Positions 1 to 9,092 of a stretch of 25,184 bases of DNA are shown piece by piece. The notes under the pieces were generated by a model. It was not told the origin of the DNA. It did not search any database and saw only the letters and a list, made by a program, of their open reading frames with translations. Source of the DNA: Amoebophrya sp. AT5.2 (lineage: Eukaryota; Sar; Dinophyceae; Syndiniales; Amoebophryaceae); contig RXOD01004254.1 of NCBI GenBank assembly GCA_005223375.1, positions 1 through 25,184 of the forward strand. Direction: 5' to 3'. Numbering within the stretch: the stretch's first letter is position 1; each line of letters begins with the position of its first letter. The position numbers and the translations under genes are program-made.

Positions 1-339
1 TAGAGGTTGTCGAAGTGCTCGTGCTGGTAGGCAATAGATGAGTATCGTGGACCCGCGCGCCGTGTAATCGTGTTTAGCATTTACAGAATACTCAAAAACA
101 GACGCAACGACTTGCAACAGTATCGGGATTCGTGATCCACGAACTTAGTGAAAATTTGGAAACGCGATCGGTATACGTGTGCAAAGATTGCGAGTAGATT
201 CGTAAACACGACGAAGATCCCCGCGCTGTGCCTGTGTGAGGGACTTGAGGGGGGGCGTCGCGCCTCTCGTCTCTCGCCTTCCGGGTCCTGGGATCAGGCG
301 CGAGGCGCGAGGCGAGACACCCACCCACTCCCTCCACAC
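1..339. other. Non-coding flank with imperfect inverted repeat
   Basis: No convincing coding sequence on either strand. The open frames here are short and Arg-rich. Around 262-318 two GC-rich arms built from GCGCCTCTCG-like and GGCGCGAGG-like units are roughly inverted copies of one another, so the region could fold back. It may be the 3' flank or an intron of the PAN-like gene next door. Confidence 0.4.
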
Positions 340-948
340 TCATGGAAGTGGTTCACTTGTGCACTTTTTTCGTAGTACCCTTATCCTGAATAGCATGAAA
401 AAACATGCACTTTTTAAGCTAAACACGATTAGAATCCACACGGGTCCAGGATCCTCATCTAGTCCCGTGGTGCTGGTGGTAGTAGTAGTGGGAGCTACGA
501 TTGCACACTCCGGCTTCATCTTGCAGAACAGCAGGTGGTACTGTCCGTCGCCGCCCGGCCACCGCCACCTCTGCGTCGGCTCGTCACTATCGTAGAGCAG
601 GCACTGCGGCGTTGGTGGTTGGTCGCCATTCTCCGGCAAGAAGCCGAAGCTCTTGCAAAGCCCCTCCTTCTCGCACGCGTCCCTGCACGCTTCGATGCTG
701 TCGTACTTGTACAGAGCCGCACATCCGTGCAACCCGCACCCCGCGATGTCCGCTCCGAGGTAGTTGCCGTTGAACGCAACGGCCTCCGTCCCTGCGGGAC
801 AGCCGTGCGCGGGGGTGCACGACATTACGTCGGTCGTTGTGCTGGTGGTGCTAGTGGGTGTCGGAGCGAGGAAGAAAAGCAGGCCCCTCGCAAGCCCGCG
901 CCGAGAACAGGGGGAAAAAAATAGGTTCATTTTCTTCGGGCGTGACAT
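340..948 (-). CDS. PAN/Apple-like Cys-rich secreted or surface protein
   Basis: The open frame starts at an ATG at 948 and encodes 202 residues. A hydrophobic stretch near residues 20-30 could act as a signal peptide or anchor. It is followed by a Thr/Ser linker, then a Cys-rich module at about residues 42-150: GCGLHGC, a helix-like segment with the pattern EACRDACEKEGLCKSFGF, a QCLLYD strand and a final HLLFCKM. This helix-plus-paired-cysteine layout resembles PAN/Apple adhesion modules, which bind proteins or sugars outside the cell. A second Thr-rich run follows, then a hydrophobic stretch ending in basic residues (RVLRKK) that could be a membrane anchor. That tail has AT-rich codons and may instead be an unspliced intron or 3' region, with a possible donor near 468. 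The family call rests on cysteine spacing only. Confidence 0.5.
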   Translation of the reverse strand: MSRPKKMNLFFSPCSRRGLARGLLFFLAPTPTSTTSTTTDVMSCTPAHGCPAGTEAVAFNGNYLGADIAGCGLHGCAALYKYDSIEACRDACEKEGLCKSFGFLPENGDQPPTPQCLLYDSDEPTQRWRWPGGDGQYHLLFCKMKPECAIVAPTTTTTSTTGLDEDPGPVWILIVFSLKSACFFMLFRIRVLRKKCTSEPLP

Positions 949-1632
949 ATTCCTATGCGATCTGGTCCTTGAACGAAAATGGCTCCACGGAGGTGGGCCG
1001 CGTCTTTCCGCCGTGGCGAGGCGAGTTACAACACTGAGAGATACGCAACGGAGCGGACCCTAAGGTTAACGAGTGAAGAAGAGAAGCCGACGAGTGAAGT
1101 AGCTTGTGCCTGTTGTAGAGTTTGTAGAGTCGTGAAGAATGCGGGAAGCGCCACACGACAGCGCCATAAGACCTATCAATGTCGTACGGGGCTCGCACTC
1201 TCGCCCTCGCCACGGACCAGCTTGCGCTCGCCCTCGCCATCGTGACGAAAAACTGAACTCTGCTTTGTTCTCGAAAGAGGCGGATTCTGAGAGGAGGCGG
1301 CCGCGTCGAAAAAGCAGAACTTCGGCGCGCAGCACCGTGGTCTAGTACTTTGGAGGATAATTGGTCGACAAAATATAATTGGTTTTTATTTCTTGGGGAG
1401 CAAGAGGAGCCCAGGGCAGTCGCAAAAAGAAACGCGACTCGTCCACTGGAAGCCCTCAGAGCGTTGATTTGCGTTTTGCGAACCAGTCATCCGAATCAAT
1501 CATTCTACAACTTTCACCAGTTTCATTCTACTCTAAAGAGTCGGAGTGGTCCTGGTCCACGATGAAGAATTGAAGGGTGAAAGAAAGCAATAAATGGTCG
1601 AAACTTCGCTTCGCGATATTACTATTACTTCA
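949..1632. other. Intergenic region
   Basis: No coding frame with convincing composition was seen. This is the space between the 3' end of the RING gene (stop at 1633) and the start of the PAN-like gene, so it should hold the former's terminator and the latter's promoter. A 13-bp direct repeat (CTCGCCCTCGCCA) occurs at 1200-1212 and 1227-1239. Confidence 0.4.
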
Positions 1633-4600
1633 CTATTGACCTGAACTATCGTTCCTATCGGATGAATGGTGTGTCTTTCCCCCGCCCCGTAGCAGACTTG
1701 TTTTCCGCCTTGCGGTATCTTCCGGGGACTGTCGAGCTGCTTTCGCTGCGCGCGGCGCGTCATCCTCATCATGCTCCTCACTACTACTTCGATGGGCATG
1801 TTGGGACGAGGATGAGGACGACCTTTGTAGCCTTTTCATCGCGGCTTGCCGGATCTGTTTCGCGTCCGGCTCCGAGCTGCACCACAGCAGCAGGTCCTTC
1901 GGCTGCACCTGTTCTGGCGGCCCGAATCCCCCGTTCCTCCGGACCACCAGAGATCCGAAAACTTTCCGTATCTCGGGGGGCTGCAACGTTTTCATGGCTT
2001 CGTCCGCAGGCACTGGCTCCTGGACAAGCGGTTGCTTTGTCCGAAGTCCCTTCATCCTGGCTCCACCATCACCTTCTTCGTCTTCCGACTCCGCATCGTC
2101 CTCTCCCACAGCTTTCCGCCGCATCAGAAAGCTTTCGTTGCGCACCAGGTACTTCATCGGCGCGCACTTCTTCAAGGCTTCCGCCGCAGTGCCTTCGGCG
2201 CAGTCGCTCCCTGTTAAGTAGGCGAGCTCGTCGAGGAACAGCGCTTTCGGCGCGATGTCGTACTGGGGCCAGAAGGAGTGTAGGCACTCCGCTCTGGCCT
2301 CCGCCCGCGCCTCCAGCATGTGGTTCGCCTCGGCGCTCCCCCAGCAAAGTTCGAAAGATCTCGACGCCCGCTGGCGAGGAAAAGGCGGGGCAAAATATGC
2401 TGGTCCAAGAAATAAATTGAACAAATTAATATGGCTCCAAGTCCAACTATTGTCGAAAACATCGGAGTCGGACGGCAGTCACTACTTCTTGCACTCACCC
2501 CGTGGGAAATGGCCATTGTCAAGCAGCTTCACCCTTTCGATAGGAAAAAGGCCATTCAGAACCTCGTCAGGAGAGGGCTGTCAGGCAATGTGCCAGCGCC
2601 GTCTCTCTGTCCCGCGAAGTTTTCACTTTCTGCTGTTTGATGCAAGCCGATGCAGCTACAACTTCTACTGCGAGCTAACCATAATTTAGGCCATGTATAC
2701 TTAAAATGCGTTTGCCCCAGATCTTCGTCAATCGGGTGCTCGATCTTTGTAACACACCGCCCACACCAACAGCAGGCAGCAGCAGCACGGCCAGGCCCGC
2801 GCGAGCAGGACGAAAAAAAGCGCGGCCGCGTCGCCGAGGCAGGAAAGGGCGTGCCCGGTCGTCTCGGACACAGCTCGACAAGCCGTTCGCGCCCGCGCGA
2901 GCACGGCGCGGCACCCGTTGCGGAGCTGGGAGCGGGTCTGCACGGCGCGGCTGCGCGCGTGGTCTACCTTTAGAGGTCGTATCAATGCATCCGGCAACGC
3001 ATCTTTTAAAAAAGTCGCAGGGACAAGTGCGAACACGCCGCAAACAACCCAACCAACAACCAAATTCCACACGCTGCGCACTGAAACGGGGCGGACGCTC
3101 CAAGAGAACACCAGCCCCGAAAGCCCAGCGCGTTGCTCAACCAGCTGGCTCCATTGAGAGACCTGCGAATGTTCGCAAGCACCCTACAAGCACAGCTCAA
3201 CAAGGAAGCCAAAGGAAGGGGACTACAAAACGGCACCAGCCGCCTCGGGCCGCGCAACCGATGCCACTTGGCGAGGATCATCGAAGCGAGGCCCGCGCAC
3301 ATCACGGGCCTCTGACGAAGAACCCGCGATCTGTGTTCGGGTGCGCCGTCAACCCGTGACGAAGGAAAGCGACGCCATCCCTCAAGTGCACCACGGGCAA
3401 GCTCGGCGCTCGGTGGGGGATGGCGTGTCGTGTTTCGCATGGCTAGAAGTTCACAGACCCGGCACTGTTTCAAAAAGCGGCGGACTACAGCGGACGATCC
3501 CAAGCACTGCGGAACCGAGCGCCATCTTTCCAAGAGCTGTCAAAAAAGAGGAGAACTGGCGTCCTCATGAAAAGATGTGTTTTTTTGAAAAGATGCGTTC
3601 GGTTCAGATGAGCCGATCAGTGTCCTGGTCCCCTGCGCCAAGTCTTGCGCCCACACACGCGGGTCTGCACGGCGCGGAGCTGGGAGCTGGGAGCGGGTCT
3701 GCACGGCGCGGCTGCGCGCGTGGTCTACCTCGTCGCGGCGCTCCTCGCGAGCGAGTCGGTCTTGATGTTCCTGCTGCGCTGCACCATCGTCCGCTTGCTG
3801 TAGCCATTGCCCGACTGCCGTGGCGTTCGATCGATTTAGGAGGCCGTGGTCCACCGCCGCGCGGCCAGCCGCGGGCGGGGAGCGCCAGAACGCGGTGCTC
3901 GTCGGACACAGCAACCCCTCCAGAGGCTCGCACGGACACAGGAGCCACCCGACACAGCGCCAGAAGTCCGCCTCCTCCTGCTCCGCAATCGCCAACCGGG
4001 TGCGGAGGTCCACGTGGGGCTGCGCCGTCCAATGTGCGTCGCGGTCGTCAACGCTAAAGTTAATAACCCCGGGCGAAGAGGCCCCCGATGCTGAGCCGCT
4101 GCTGGGCCCACCTCCGCCGTCGATTACCCGAGCGACCAATTCGCTCCATCCTCTCTCTGCCGCTTGTGCCCCGCCCCAGGCCCGCAGCTGCAGCAGCTCG
4201 CTCGCAGACAGCTCCAGTTGCTTTTGCTGTACCAGCTGCATCCGTTTCTGCCGCACCTCGTTGCAGCAGGCGGTTGTGACAAATGCTCGACACACCGGAC
4301 ACCGCGGCTTTACTCGACTGTTTAGTTCGCGCCGGATCCAACGATAGATGCAATCCGTGTGAAACTCGTGAGTGCACACACCAGTGAGCTTGGACACCAA
4401 GAGGCTGCGGTCTCCTGCATCCTCGACGGCGGCGGGGACGGTTGTACTAGTCGTTCTTGCCACCGAGGTCGAGCTTGACGCTCCGCCTGGGACCACAGGC
4501 GTAGGTGTTGTAGCTCCACCGCCGCCCCCCGTCGTTGAGGTTTGCATGTCCATGTGCATCGGATGTGGACTCGGCGGGGCAACCGGCGCCCCGGCTGGGG

Positions 4601-5342
4601 GGCCGAGGAAATGCGACAGCAGGCTGTTCATCCACACTTCGGTTTGCGGCCGCCGCGGTCGCTGCGCTGCGGCGGCAGGAGGAGCTGGCGCGGGCGGGAG
4701 GACAACTCCTGGCCGAGACTGCAGCAGAGTGGGAAGATGAGGAGGAGGGTGTTGATTGTCGTGGTCCGCCTCCGCGCTCCCAATTTCCGCGCGCTCCTGC
4801 CGGTCTCGATGATCATGAAATGCCGCATCGGGAAGCAGAAGCGGCGCCGGAGCCCCCGGCGCCGCCCTCAACTCGCACAGACAGATCGGACACGCGGCAC
4901 CGACATCGGACTTCGTCGAACAATTTTCCACCTCGTTGGTACTATCGTCCAGTTGCACTTCCTGCAGCCCCTGCCGCAGATCTTCCAGTGCGCGATCATA
5001 TTCGGCGCTGCTAGAGAATGATCGCACATTGGAAGCTGGTGTGGGTCCTCGGCGCGGGTCACCATCATGCTGGTTCTCCTCACCCCCTTGTTCCGGTCCG
5101 GGTTCCCGTTCCCCCGCCACAACATTATATGGCGGAATTGGATTGAAATCGAAGAGATGCAGCGGACTCACGTCTGGCAGTGGAGAGTTCGACGATGCCG
5201 TGCTGCGGGTGGAGAGCGGAACATAATTGCAGCCAGTTCGCGGTGTGTGCCGGAAACTCGCAGCGCGGGAGAACTGGGAGAACGCCGTCAATCTAAACGA
5301 GCACGACAGACCAAGCAAAAGCAATCCTCGGAGGAGAAACAT
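1633..5342 (-). CDS. Five-exon RING-H2 protein with split finger and membrane segment
   Basis: Model: exons 5342-3729, 3536-3237, 3183-2968, 2577-2499 and 2399-1633, giving about 991 residues. All junctions are GT-AG and in phase. Exon 1 opens with a signal-peptide-like hydrophobic run (residues 1-22). It also carries a C3-H2-C3 RING-H2 finger: CPIC (C151, C154), then CTHEFHTDC (C323, H325, H328, C331), then CPVC (C348, C351). RING-H2 domains bind two zinc ions and recruit E2 enzymes, so an E3 ubiquitin ligase is likely. About 168 residues of Pro/His/Gly-rich sequence separate the second and third ligand positions, far more than usual. Exon 3 adds a hydrophobic segment (WNLVVGWVVCGVFALV), and the last exon ends in an acidic/Ser-rich tail. 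Retaining intron 1 gives a stop at 3540 and a shorter protein without the membrane segment. Exon 1 is well supported; joining the downstream exons to it is inferred from splice phase, and 1633-2577 could be a separate gene. Confidence 0.55.
2578..2967 (-). other. Intron 3 of RING gene, introner-like (copy B)
   Basis: Modelled from AAG|GTAGACC to GACAG|CCC, 390 nt, phase 0. Its 5' end shares 46 nt with copy A. An alternative donor at 2757 (GCG|GTGTGT) would keep 210 nt as coding, including a Cys-rich hydrophobic run (PCCCCLLLVW). That alternative is also in phase, and its codons look plausible, so the donor choice is open. Confidence 0.4.
2922..2969 (-). repeat. 48-bp perfect direct repeat, copy B
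   Basis: Identical to 3683-3730. Beyond the 48 bp, both copies continue, after a short length difference, into the shared word GCGCCGTGC, so the homology is a little longer than the perfect match. Confidence 0.9.
3537..3728 (-). other. Intron 1 of RING gene, introner-like (copy A)
   Basis: A 192-nt GT-AG intron in phase 0 that ends in a pyrimidine tract (CTCTTTTTTGACAG). Its first 46 nt are identical to the start of the intron at 2578-2967, and the identity starts at the exon's final AG. It contains the in-frame stop that would end an unspliced product. Confidence 0.5.
3683..3730 (-). repeat. 48-bp perfect direct repeat, copy A
   Basis: Identical to 2922-2969. Read on the minus strand it begins AG|GTAGACCACG, precisely at a splice donor. 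A 17-bp part (GGGTCTGCACGGCGCGG on the plus strand) is repeated locally at 3661-3677 and 3695-3711. Confidence 0.9.
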
Positions 5343-5567
5343 CAAAAATTACATCTACAGAAGGAGTACGGGTAGGGGAGGCGGAGGTCCTAGATGGTGG
5401 ATCGTCTAGGATATTAAAGGTGCAAAGTGCTAAACGACCAACTCGAACTCTGGCGCATGATGATGAGTGGAGAACAAAGCATACAGTGTTCGTAGCCTTG
5501 CCACCGTGGCCCTCAAGAACCCGAAAGAAGCGGCGAATGAAAATACCACATTGACATTGGAACTGAA

Positions 5568-5810
5568 GTCACGAAATTGAACGCCTGTCCATCGCCCCAA
5601 ACCGGGGTCACCCCACCTGCAGTTGAACTAGCAGCACTACAAGTGCAAAAGCGTCCTTCACAATGCGACGTTGGCTCATATTCATAAGATTCATTTATTT
5701 TCGGGGCGTCACGAAACTGAATCTGGACGCCCCGCAAACAACCTGTGTCACCCCACGTGAAGTAGCGTCACTAGAAGCTTCTTCACGATGCATCGCGTCG
5801 TTGGTTTTAT
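5568..5810. repeat. Diverged tandem duplication, two copies of about 110 bp
   Basis: Copy 1 (5568-5680) and copy 2 (5708-5810) share, in the same order, GTCACGAAAYTGAA, then GTCACCCCAC, then a CTAG word, then TTCAC, a short variable part and CGTTGG. Small indels separate these blocks. They are an old local duplication in the presumed RING-gene promoter. Confidence 0.65.
5703..5733. other. Hairpin with 8-bp GC stem
   Basis: GGGGCGTC (5703-5710) pairs perfectly with GACGCCCC (5726-5733) around a 15-nt loop. It sits at the start of copy 2 of the tandem duplication. The stem is only partly present in copy 1. Confidence 0.6.
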
Positions 5811-6287
5811 CTGATTGTCCTTTCTGCTGCGGTACACGTACACCTTGATGTTGATAGAAACAACTTCTTCATCTTCTTTTCTTATATCTTCACGTCGCGC
5901 GAGATCTCTAAAAAAATTCCTCACCGGGCAAAGCAAGCCCATACAACTTGATCATTTTTTACTCGTTTCGCGGAATATCGCGCCACCCAGGCCTCTCGTT
6001 TGAGAATGTCTGCGGAGTGTTCTTGTTTCTTGCGTTCATTTTCTGTACAGAAACAAAGAAATAAGGTTAGTACTTACTGACATCGAACATACTTCTACGT
6101 GTGCTGTGCACTGCTGCGTTGCAAAATTTCATGCACCTGAACAAACCGCGCAGCTTTTTGCGCGACGTGAAAACTGTTCAACTTCAAAGAAACGCCACTC
6201 CGGAAAAATCGTCTCCCGCCACCGCCTCCATCTCCAAGTACTTCATCTATTAAACTATCAACTACATCATCAATCTCTGATGATAGC

Positions 6288-9092
6288 TCAGCAGCCTCCC
6301 GGCCCCGCGGGCCCCGGCAGATAGAGCGTAACAGAGTACACCTTGTGTCCAGAGGTGTTCGCCAAAACTTCGTGCGCGACTTCTCGGCTCTTCAGCAGCA
6401 CCAGCCGCCCACGCCGCGGAAAGACATCCACGTGTGGCTTGCTTTCGTCATTCGTGTAGATTCGCAGCGCAGATTATGAAGAAGGGGCCAGGTGCTGGTA
6501 AGTGACCAACTGGTAAGTGCTCGGTGATGGGTCCCCACTTGGCTGGCGGATCGCCTTAGGTGGCGGATACTGATTGCCCTAGGTGGCGAGTGCGTCAAGG
6601 CTCTCTGAAGTCCACCCGGCGCGAAGGGGTCTGGGGCGGTCGCTTCAGAGATGCCCCATTGTGGGGGTAGGGGATGGCGTCCACGGGAGATCGATGAGCC
6701 ATTGGAAGGTAGAGGGCAGGGCTAGGCGGGGAAAGCCAGTGACTACCTAGAATGGTGATAGAGCCTAAAAGCAGGACAAAAGAGGGCGGCCAGGGTGGCG
6801 ATTGGTTGTGAGCTATAGGGAGGGCGCAGGAGTGCCAACCCTGTCGACCGCGAGAAAACGCCCGCGTTGCTGCTGCAGACCTGCTCTCCTTCGAACCCCA
6901 AAAGCGGACCCCGGAGATCCCCCCAAAATTTCACTTACCACTTCGGCACTTACCACCTGGTCCCGCCATACGGATACGTCGTTGTCACTTGGATAGAAGA
7001 TGGCGGTGATTTTTCGCCCATTATCCATGTCTCCGTAGCCGCCGTCACGGTGCTTCTTGTAGAAGGCACCGCTTGCATGAAAGACGGAGAGCTGGAAGTG
7101 GCCGGAACCTCGAATCAATATAAAAAATTTGAGAGTGCTTTTATTGCAGTGGTCCGAACACGGAAACGGCCTCAGAAACAAACTGCACATTCACGTATAC
7201 ATGCCTATGCGCGAGGACAACATTACTAATACAGAAACAAGTCTACCAAGATGTACAACCTTGCAGCATGAGGTTGCATTTTTTGTTGAGTTCGAAGGGC
7301 AGCGAGATCATTTTGCGGAAGAGCTCCCGTAGCTCGGGCTGCTTCTCACCGTCTAGCTCGTCCAATGTGGTGAAGGCGATACGGTCCGACCGCACCCCCA
7401 TCTGCTCCTGCCGAAGCACCGGCTGAAACAGCAACCCCCCCGCCGCCTCGCTGCGTACGTCGATCTCCAGCCACTCTAGCTCGTTCCACACTGCGTCCGC
7501 CTTCTTTCGCATCACCCGTGCCTCCTCGACGGGGGTGTGATCGACGATCTTCCCGTGTGATGAAGATGAGACGAGCGACACAGCAGGCGGGGTGGTCGTG
7601 GAGCACACCGTCGACGCGGACGCGGTACTTCTTGCTGTTGCTTGCTCCGAGGCGTCCTCCGCAGCCTCCCCCTGCGGCTCATCGCCAGCTTCTCTCGAAC
7701 AAGTAGAGGTCGTGGCAGTTAAAGGTAAAGACTCGTCTTCCGCCTTCAACAGCCACTGCGGCTTCTCGCGCGCGCGTTGTAGCCAATCGTCCTGCACAGC
7801 GAAGCCCTTCGTCATTTTAGAGGGGAGCAAAACCCAACTTCAGCGGCATTTCTGGCACGCGGGCGATCTGGCTGCAGCGTACTGAGACCGAATACGAGAC
7901 GAAGCACAGGACGAAATACGAGAGGACAACACAGACTAAATCGTCCCGGAACCTCAACCTGCTCCAGCTGGCTGTCAATTTGCGGCGCTTGCTCCCTCCC
8001 TACACTGTAACGAGCACAATGGTACCAAACACAAGAGAAAATATGAGACGAAAAGCAAGAGAATACAGGACACACCGTAGAACACAGCCATACGAGACCA
8101 CCTACGAACACGAGAGAAACTTCATCAAGACTCCCACCATCGAAACAATCTCCAGAAAATTGGGTTGATCCTCTCGCCTTAGTCATCAAGTCCCCGACCA
8201 CGTGGCTGTCCAAACTGTCCAGCGAGAAGTTCCACCTCCCGTCATACCCCATCGGCGTCGCCAGCAGCCCACCGGCGTGGGCGCGGTTTTCCAGCCGTTC
8301 GCTGTTCTCCGCGTTGATCTTCAACAGCAGCTCTCGCAGAAAGACCTCCCGCAGAATGTCCTTGCGCACCATCTTCGCCGTCTCGTCGTCCATGGGGGGG
8401 CAGATCGGCTCGCTGAGGCCCTTTTGCTTCACGGACGCAAACATCTTGGAGGTCTGCTCGATCACGGTCGGAATCAACTCCTGCAAAGACAAATCGGTAG
8501 TGTGCGCCCTCAGCATCTCCGCGGCTCCGTCCTTGATGTCCCGGGCAAGCGTCTGCGCAGGGGGGACGTTCGGCTTCGGCTTTACTTCTTTTTTAGTTCT
8601 TGTTCCCCGGGCGGAGGGCGAGAACGGCGACTGCAGGCCGAACTTAATGCCCATGCTCGCCCCGGGCCCCGAAGATGACGCACTAGTGCCTGCAGTTCCT
8701 GCGTCCTCGTCCGCCGCCGGCGGACAGGACAGACCATTTGCATCCTCATCATCATCATCGGCCTTCGCGAAAACAACGCCGCCAGTACCAGTAGACCCCG
8801 CTGCATGTGACGTCCCGGACGTCGCGCACTCGGCGCAACCGCCGCGCCCGTCGTCGTTGGCCGGCGTTAGCTGGTGTCCACACGACTTGAACGCAGGAAC
8901 GGCAGCGCCCGTGCCGTACCGGAGGCGCTTTTGGAGCTCGACCTGAATCTGGGGCTCGTACAGCATCTGCCGCAGCACCCCGGTGAATGACTGGACAAGC
9001 TCGGTGGACCAGACCGTTTGCTCCTCGTCGCTCCCTTTTCCAAGGGGAGGGCCGCCGAGGCCCTGCTTGCCGCTGAGAAAACCAGCGCGCAT
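6288..9092 (-). CDS. 2-oxoglutarate/Fe(II) dioxygenase, prolyl-4-hydroxylase-like
   Basis: Model: exons 9092-8178, 7806-7260, 7108-6954 and about 6470-6288, giving roughly 600 residues. The first 300 residues are an extension with Asp/Ser/Gly-rich linkers, a small CGH...CAEC cluster and helical segments. Joining exons 1 and 2 yields MTKGFAVQDDWLQ, matching the Gly-Phe/Tyr-x-Val-x-Asp-x-hydrophobic-Leu start typical of prolyl-hydroxylase-like domains. It then gives GVRSDRIAF and LPFELNKKCNLML. Exon 3 supplies FHASGAFYKKHRDGGYGD with the iron-binding His-x-Asp, and KITAIFYPSDND. Exon 4 supplies LRIYTND, REVAHEVLANTSGHK with the distal iron-binding His, and the closing strands. The 2-oxoglutarate anchor appears to be Lys (GHK), as in collagen-type enzymes, rather than Arg. 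The enzyme should hydroxylate a protein or small substrate using oxygen and 2-oxoglutarate. The substrate is unknown. The exon 3/4 junction lacks an obvious AG acceptor in frame. Confidence 0.82.
6488..6960 (-). mobile_element. 473-bp inverted-repeat element forming the last dioxygenase intron
   Basis: The ends are inverted copies: plus-strand 6488-6520 begins CCAGGTGCTGGTAAGTG, and the complement of 6931-6960 begins CCAGGTGGTAAGTG. Each end holds two copies of GGTAAGTG, a consensus splice donor. The interior is non-coding and has a degenerate tandem repeat (TAGGTGGCG at about 6557-6588). It interrupts the dioxygenase domain between YPSDND and LRIYTND. The donor is probably GTG|GTAAGT at 6954/6953. 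The acceptor is unresolved: an in-frame TAA lies at about 6474-6476, so exon 4 must start after it, where no AG is present. Confidence 0.55.
7109..7259 (-). other. Dioxygenase intron 2 (151 nt) flanked by AGGTT
   Basis: Intron in phase 1 with a weak donor (CAAG|GTTGTA) and acceptor CGAG|GTTCC. AGGTT occurs at both junctions (7261-7257 and 7110-7106), so the splice point can slide within a 5-bp duplication. Removing 151 nt restores the frame and joins NLMLQ to SGHFQLSVFHASG, as expected for the domain. Confidence 0.65.
7807..8177 (-). mobile_element. Dioxygenase intron 1: GC-AG introner with inverted-repeat ends
   Basis: The 371-nt intron runs from AAG|GCGAGAGG to GACGAAG|GGC. The direct repeats ATGACTAAGG (8186-8177) and ATGACGAAGG (7815-7806) flank it, with 9 of 10 bases alike. 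The termini are inverted repeats: 7819-7837 against the complement of 8160-8174, sharing AGAGG and AACCCAA, followed by TTTCTGG in both arms. Its removal restores the frame and creates the conserved GFAVQDDWL motif, which strongly supports this junction. Confidence 0.7.

Larger units (their letters stand above)
5343..6287. other. Intergenic region with diverged tandem duplication
   Basis: Lies between the RING gene start and the dioxygenase gene stop. It should hold the RING promoter and the dioxygenase 3' end. No credible coding frame was seen. The centre carries a diverged tandem duplication (5568-5680 and 5708-5810) and a hairpin (5703-5733), listed separately. The part from 5810 to 6250 is relatively AT-rich and otherwise featureless to me. 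Confidence 0.5.

Noticed and set aside
2706..3359. Plus-strand ATG frame of 217 residues, very Arg/Lys-rich
   Set aside because: The opposite strand has frames with better codon character and splice signals in phase. The Arg-rich composition is typical of a shadow of GC-rich coding DNA.
8314..8946. Plus-strand 210-residue frame
   Set aside because: A shadow of the dioxygenase gene's first exon, in which the minus-strand frame leads into a recognised domain.
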